A stretch of DNA of 5,588 nt, taken from assembly GCA_002402575.1 (NCBI GenBank), contig DHGD01000166.1, positions 3,102-8,689 of the forward strand, written 5' to 3'. This document shows, piece by piece, positions 5,311 to 5,588 of the stretch. A model generated the notes under the pieces. That model ran no database searches and was not told the DNA's origin. It saw only the letters and a list, made by a program, of their open reading frames with translations. This stretch comes from Syntrophomonas sp. UBA4807. GTDB taxonomy: Bacteria; Bacillota; Syntrophomonadia; Syntrophomonadales; Syntrophomonadaceae. Both the position numbers and the translations under genes were made by a program. Each line of letters begins with the position of its first letter. The stretch's first letter is position 1.

Positions 5311-5588
5311 TGTCCATCCTCCTCGCTTTTATCACTGCCTAATCCTTTTCCACAGCGATGCTTGTGGCAGTTGCCCCTCCCGCAGGCGTCCCCCGAGCCG
5401 TCGCACAAGCGATATTCGCCGCCACCGATAAACAAAATCTTGCCATTCACCAGCGACTCTGCCAGTTTCTTTCTGGCATCATTGTATATTCCCTGCACAG
5501 TGGTACGGGCAATGTTCATCTGTTGGGCGCACTCTTCCTGGGTCAAACCCTCCAGATCGATCAGCCGGATGGTCTCATACTCATCGAC
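5307..5588 (-). CDS. DUF134-family helix-turn-helix protein, 5'-truncated by the window edge
   Basis: The frame is open from the right edge to TGA 5307-5309, giving the last 93 residues; the true start is outside. V-D-E-Y-E-T-I-R-L-I-D at the visible N-terminus leads into a sigma-70 region-4-like helix-turn-helix (about residues 14-45, including T-Q-E-E-C-A and A-R-T-T-V-Q-G-I-Y), then G-G-E-Y-R-L-C, all characteristic of DUF134 proteins. The C-terminal tail has a cysteine/histidine cluster (Cys62, 69, 74, 79; His75, 77) that could bind a metal or Fe-S cluster, then an acidic end. It is the first gene of the visible operon and probably a DNA-binding regulator of it, possibly sensing metal or redox state; that role is inferred from position and fold. 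A TTG at 5544-5546 lies inside the conserved helix region and is not a start. Confidence 0.92.
   Translation of the reverse strand, partial: VDEYETIRLIDLEGLTQEECAQQMNIARTTVQGIYNDARKKLAESLVNGKILFIGGGEYRLCDGSGDACGRGNCHKHRCGKGLGSDKSEEDGQ

Noticed and set aside
5544..5546. TTG as start of the DUF134 gene
   Set aside because: The frame continues to the window edge with conserved DUF134 residues (D-E-Y-E-T-I-R-L-I-D), so the gene is truncated by the window rather than starting here.

Overview
The window looks like part of the chromosome of a strictly anaerobic bacterium, most likely a Clostridia-type Firmicute. The evidence is the set of ferredoxin-containing and cysteine-rich ATPases, the strong AGGAGG-type ribosome binding sites and the roughly balanced base composition. 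The lineage call is inference; no rRNA or other marker gene is present.

Layout. At the left, on the + strand, is the 3' end of a small ferritin-like/rubrerythrin-like gene (1-216), closed by a clear intrinsic terminator (279-304). About 360 bases without a convincing gene follow. Everything else is on the - strand and reads right to left: a DUF134 helix-turn-helix protein (cut by the right edge), a NifX/NifB-type (PF02579, ORP-like) metallocluster-binding protein, two paralogous MinD/NifH-superfamily ATPases each with an inserted 2x[4Fe-4S] ferredoxin segment, an Mrp/NBP35 ATPase fused to a C-terminal NifX/ORP-like domain, a gamma-carbonic-anhydrase-like left-handed beta-helix protein, and a ParA-like protein with a ruined P-loop.

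The first four - strand genes are tightly packed: a 4-nt ATGA overlap, then about a 1-nt gap, then a 23-nt overlap. They are almost certainly one translationally coupled operon. The Mrp fusion follows after 87 nt and has its own strong ribosome binding site. The last two genes lie beyond a 10-bp perfect inverted repeat and may be a separate unit.

The set of two ferredoxin-MinD ATPases, a NifX-fold protein and an Mrp-NifX hybrid parallels the ORP (orange protein) complex and MrpORP of Desulfovibrio. There, small NifX-fold proteins bind a metal-sulfur cluster and the ATPases are partners. The most economical reading is a metallocluster assembly or delivery module with a dedicated DUF134 regulator. 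The degenerate ParA-like protein downstream is the least explained gene and a possible unrecognised accessory component.
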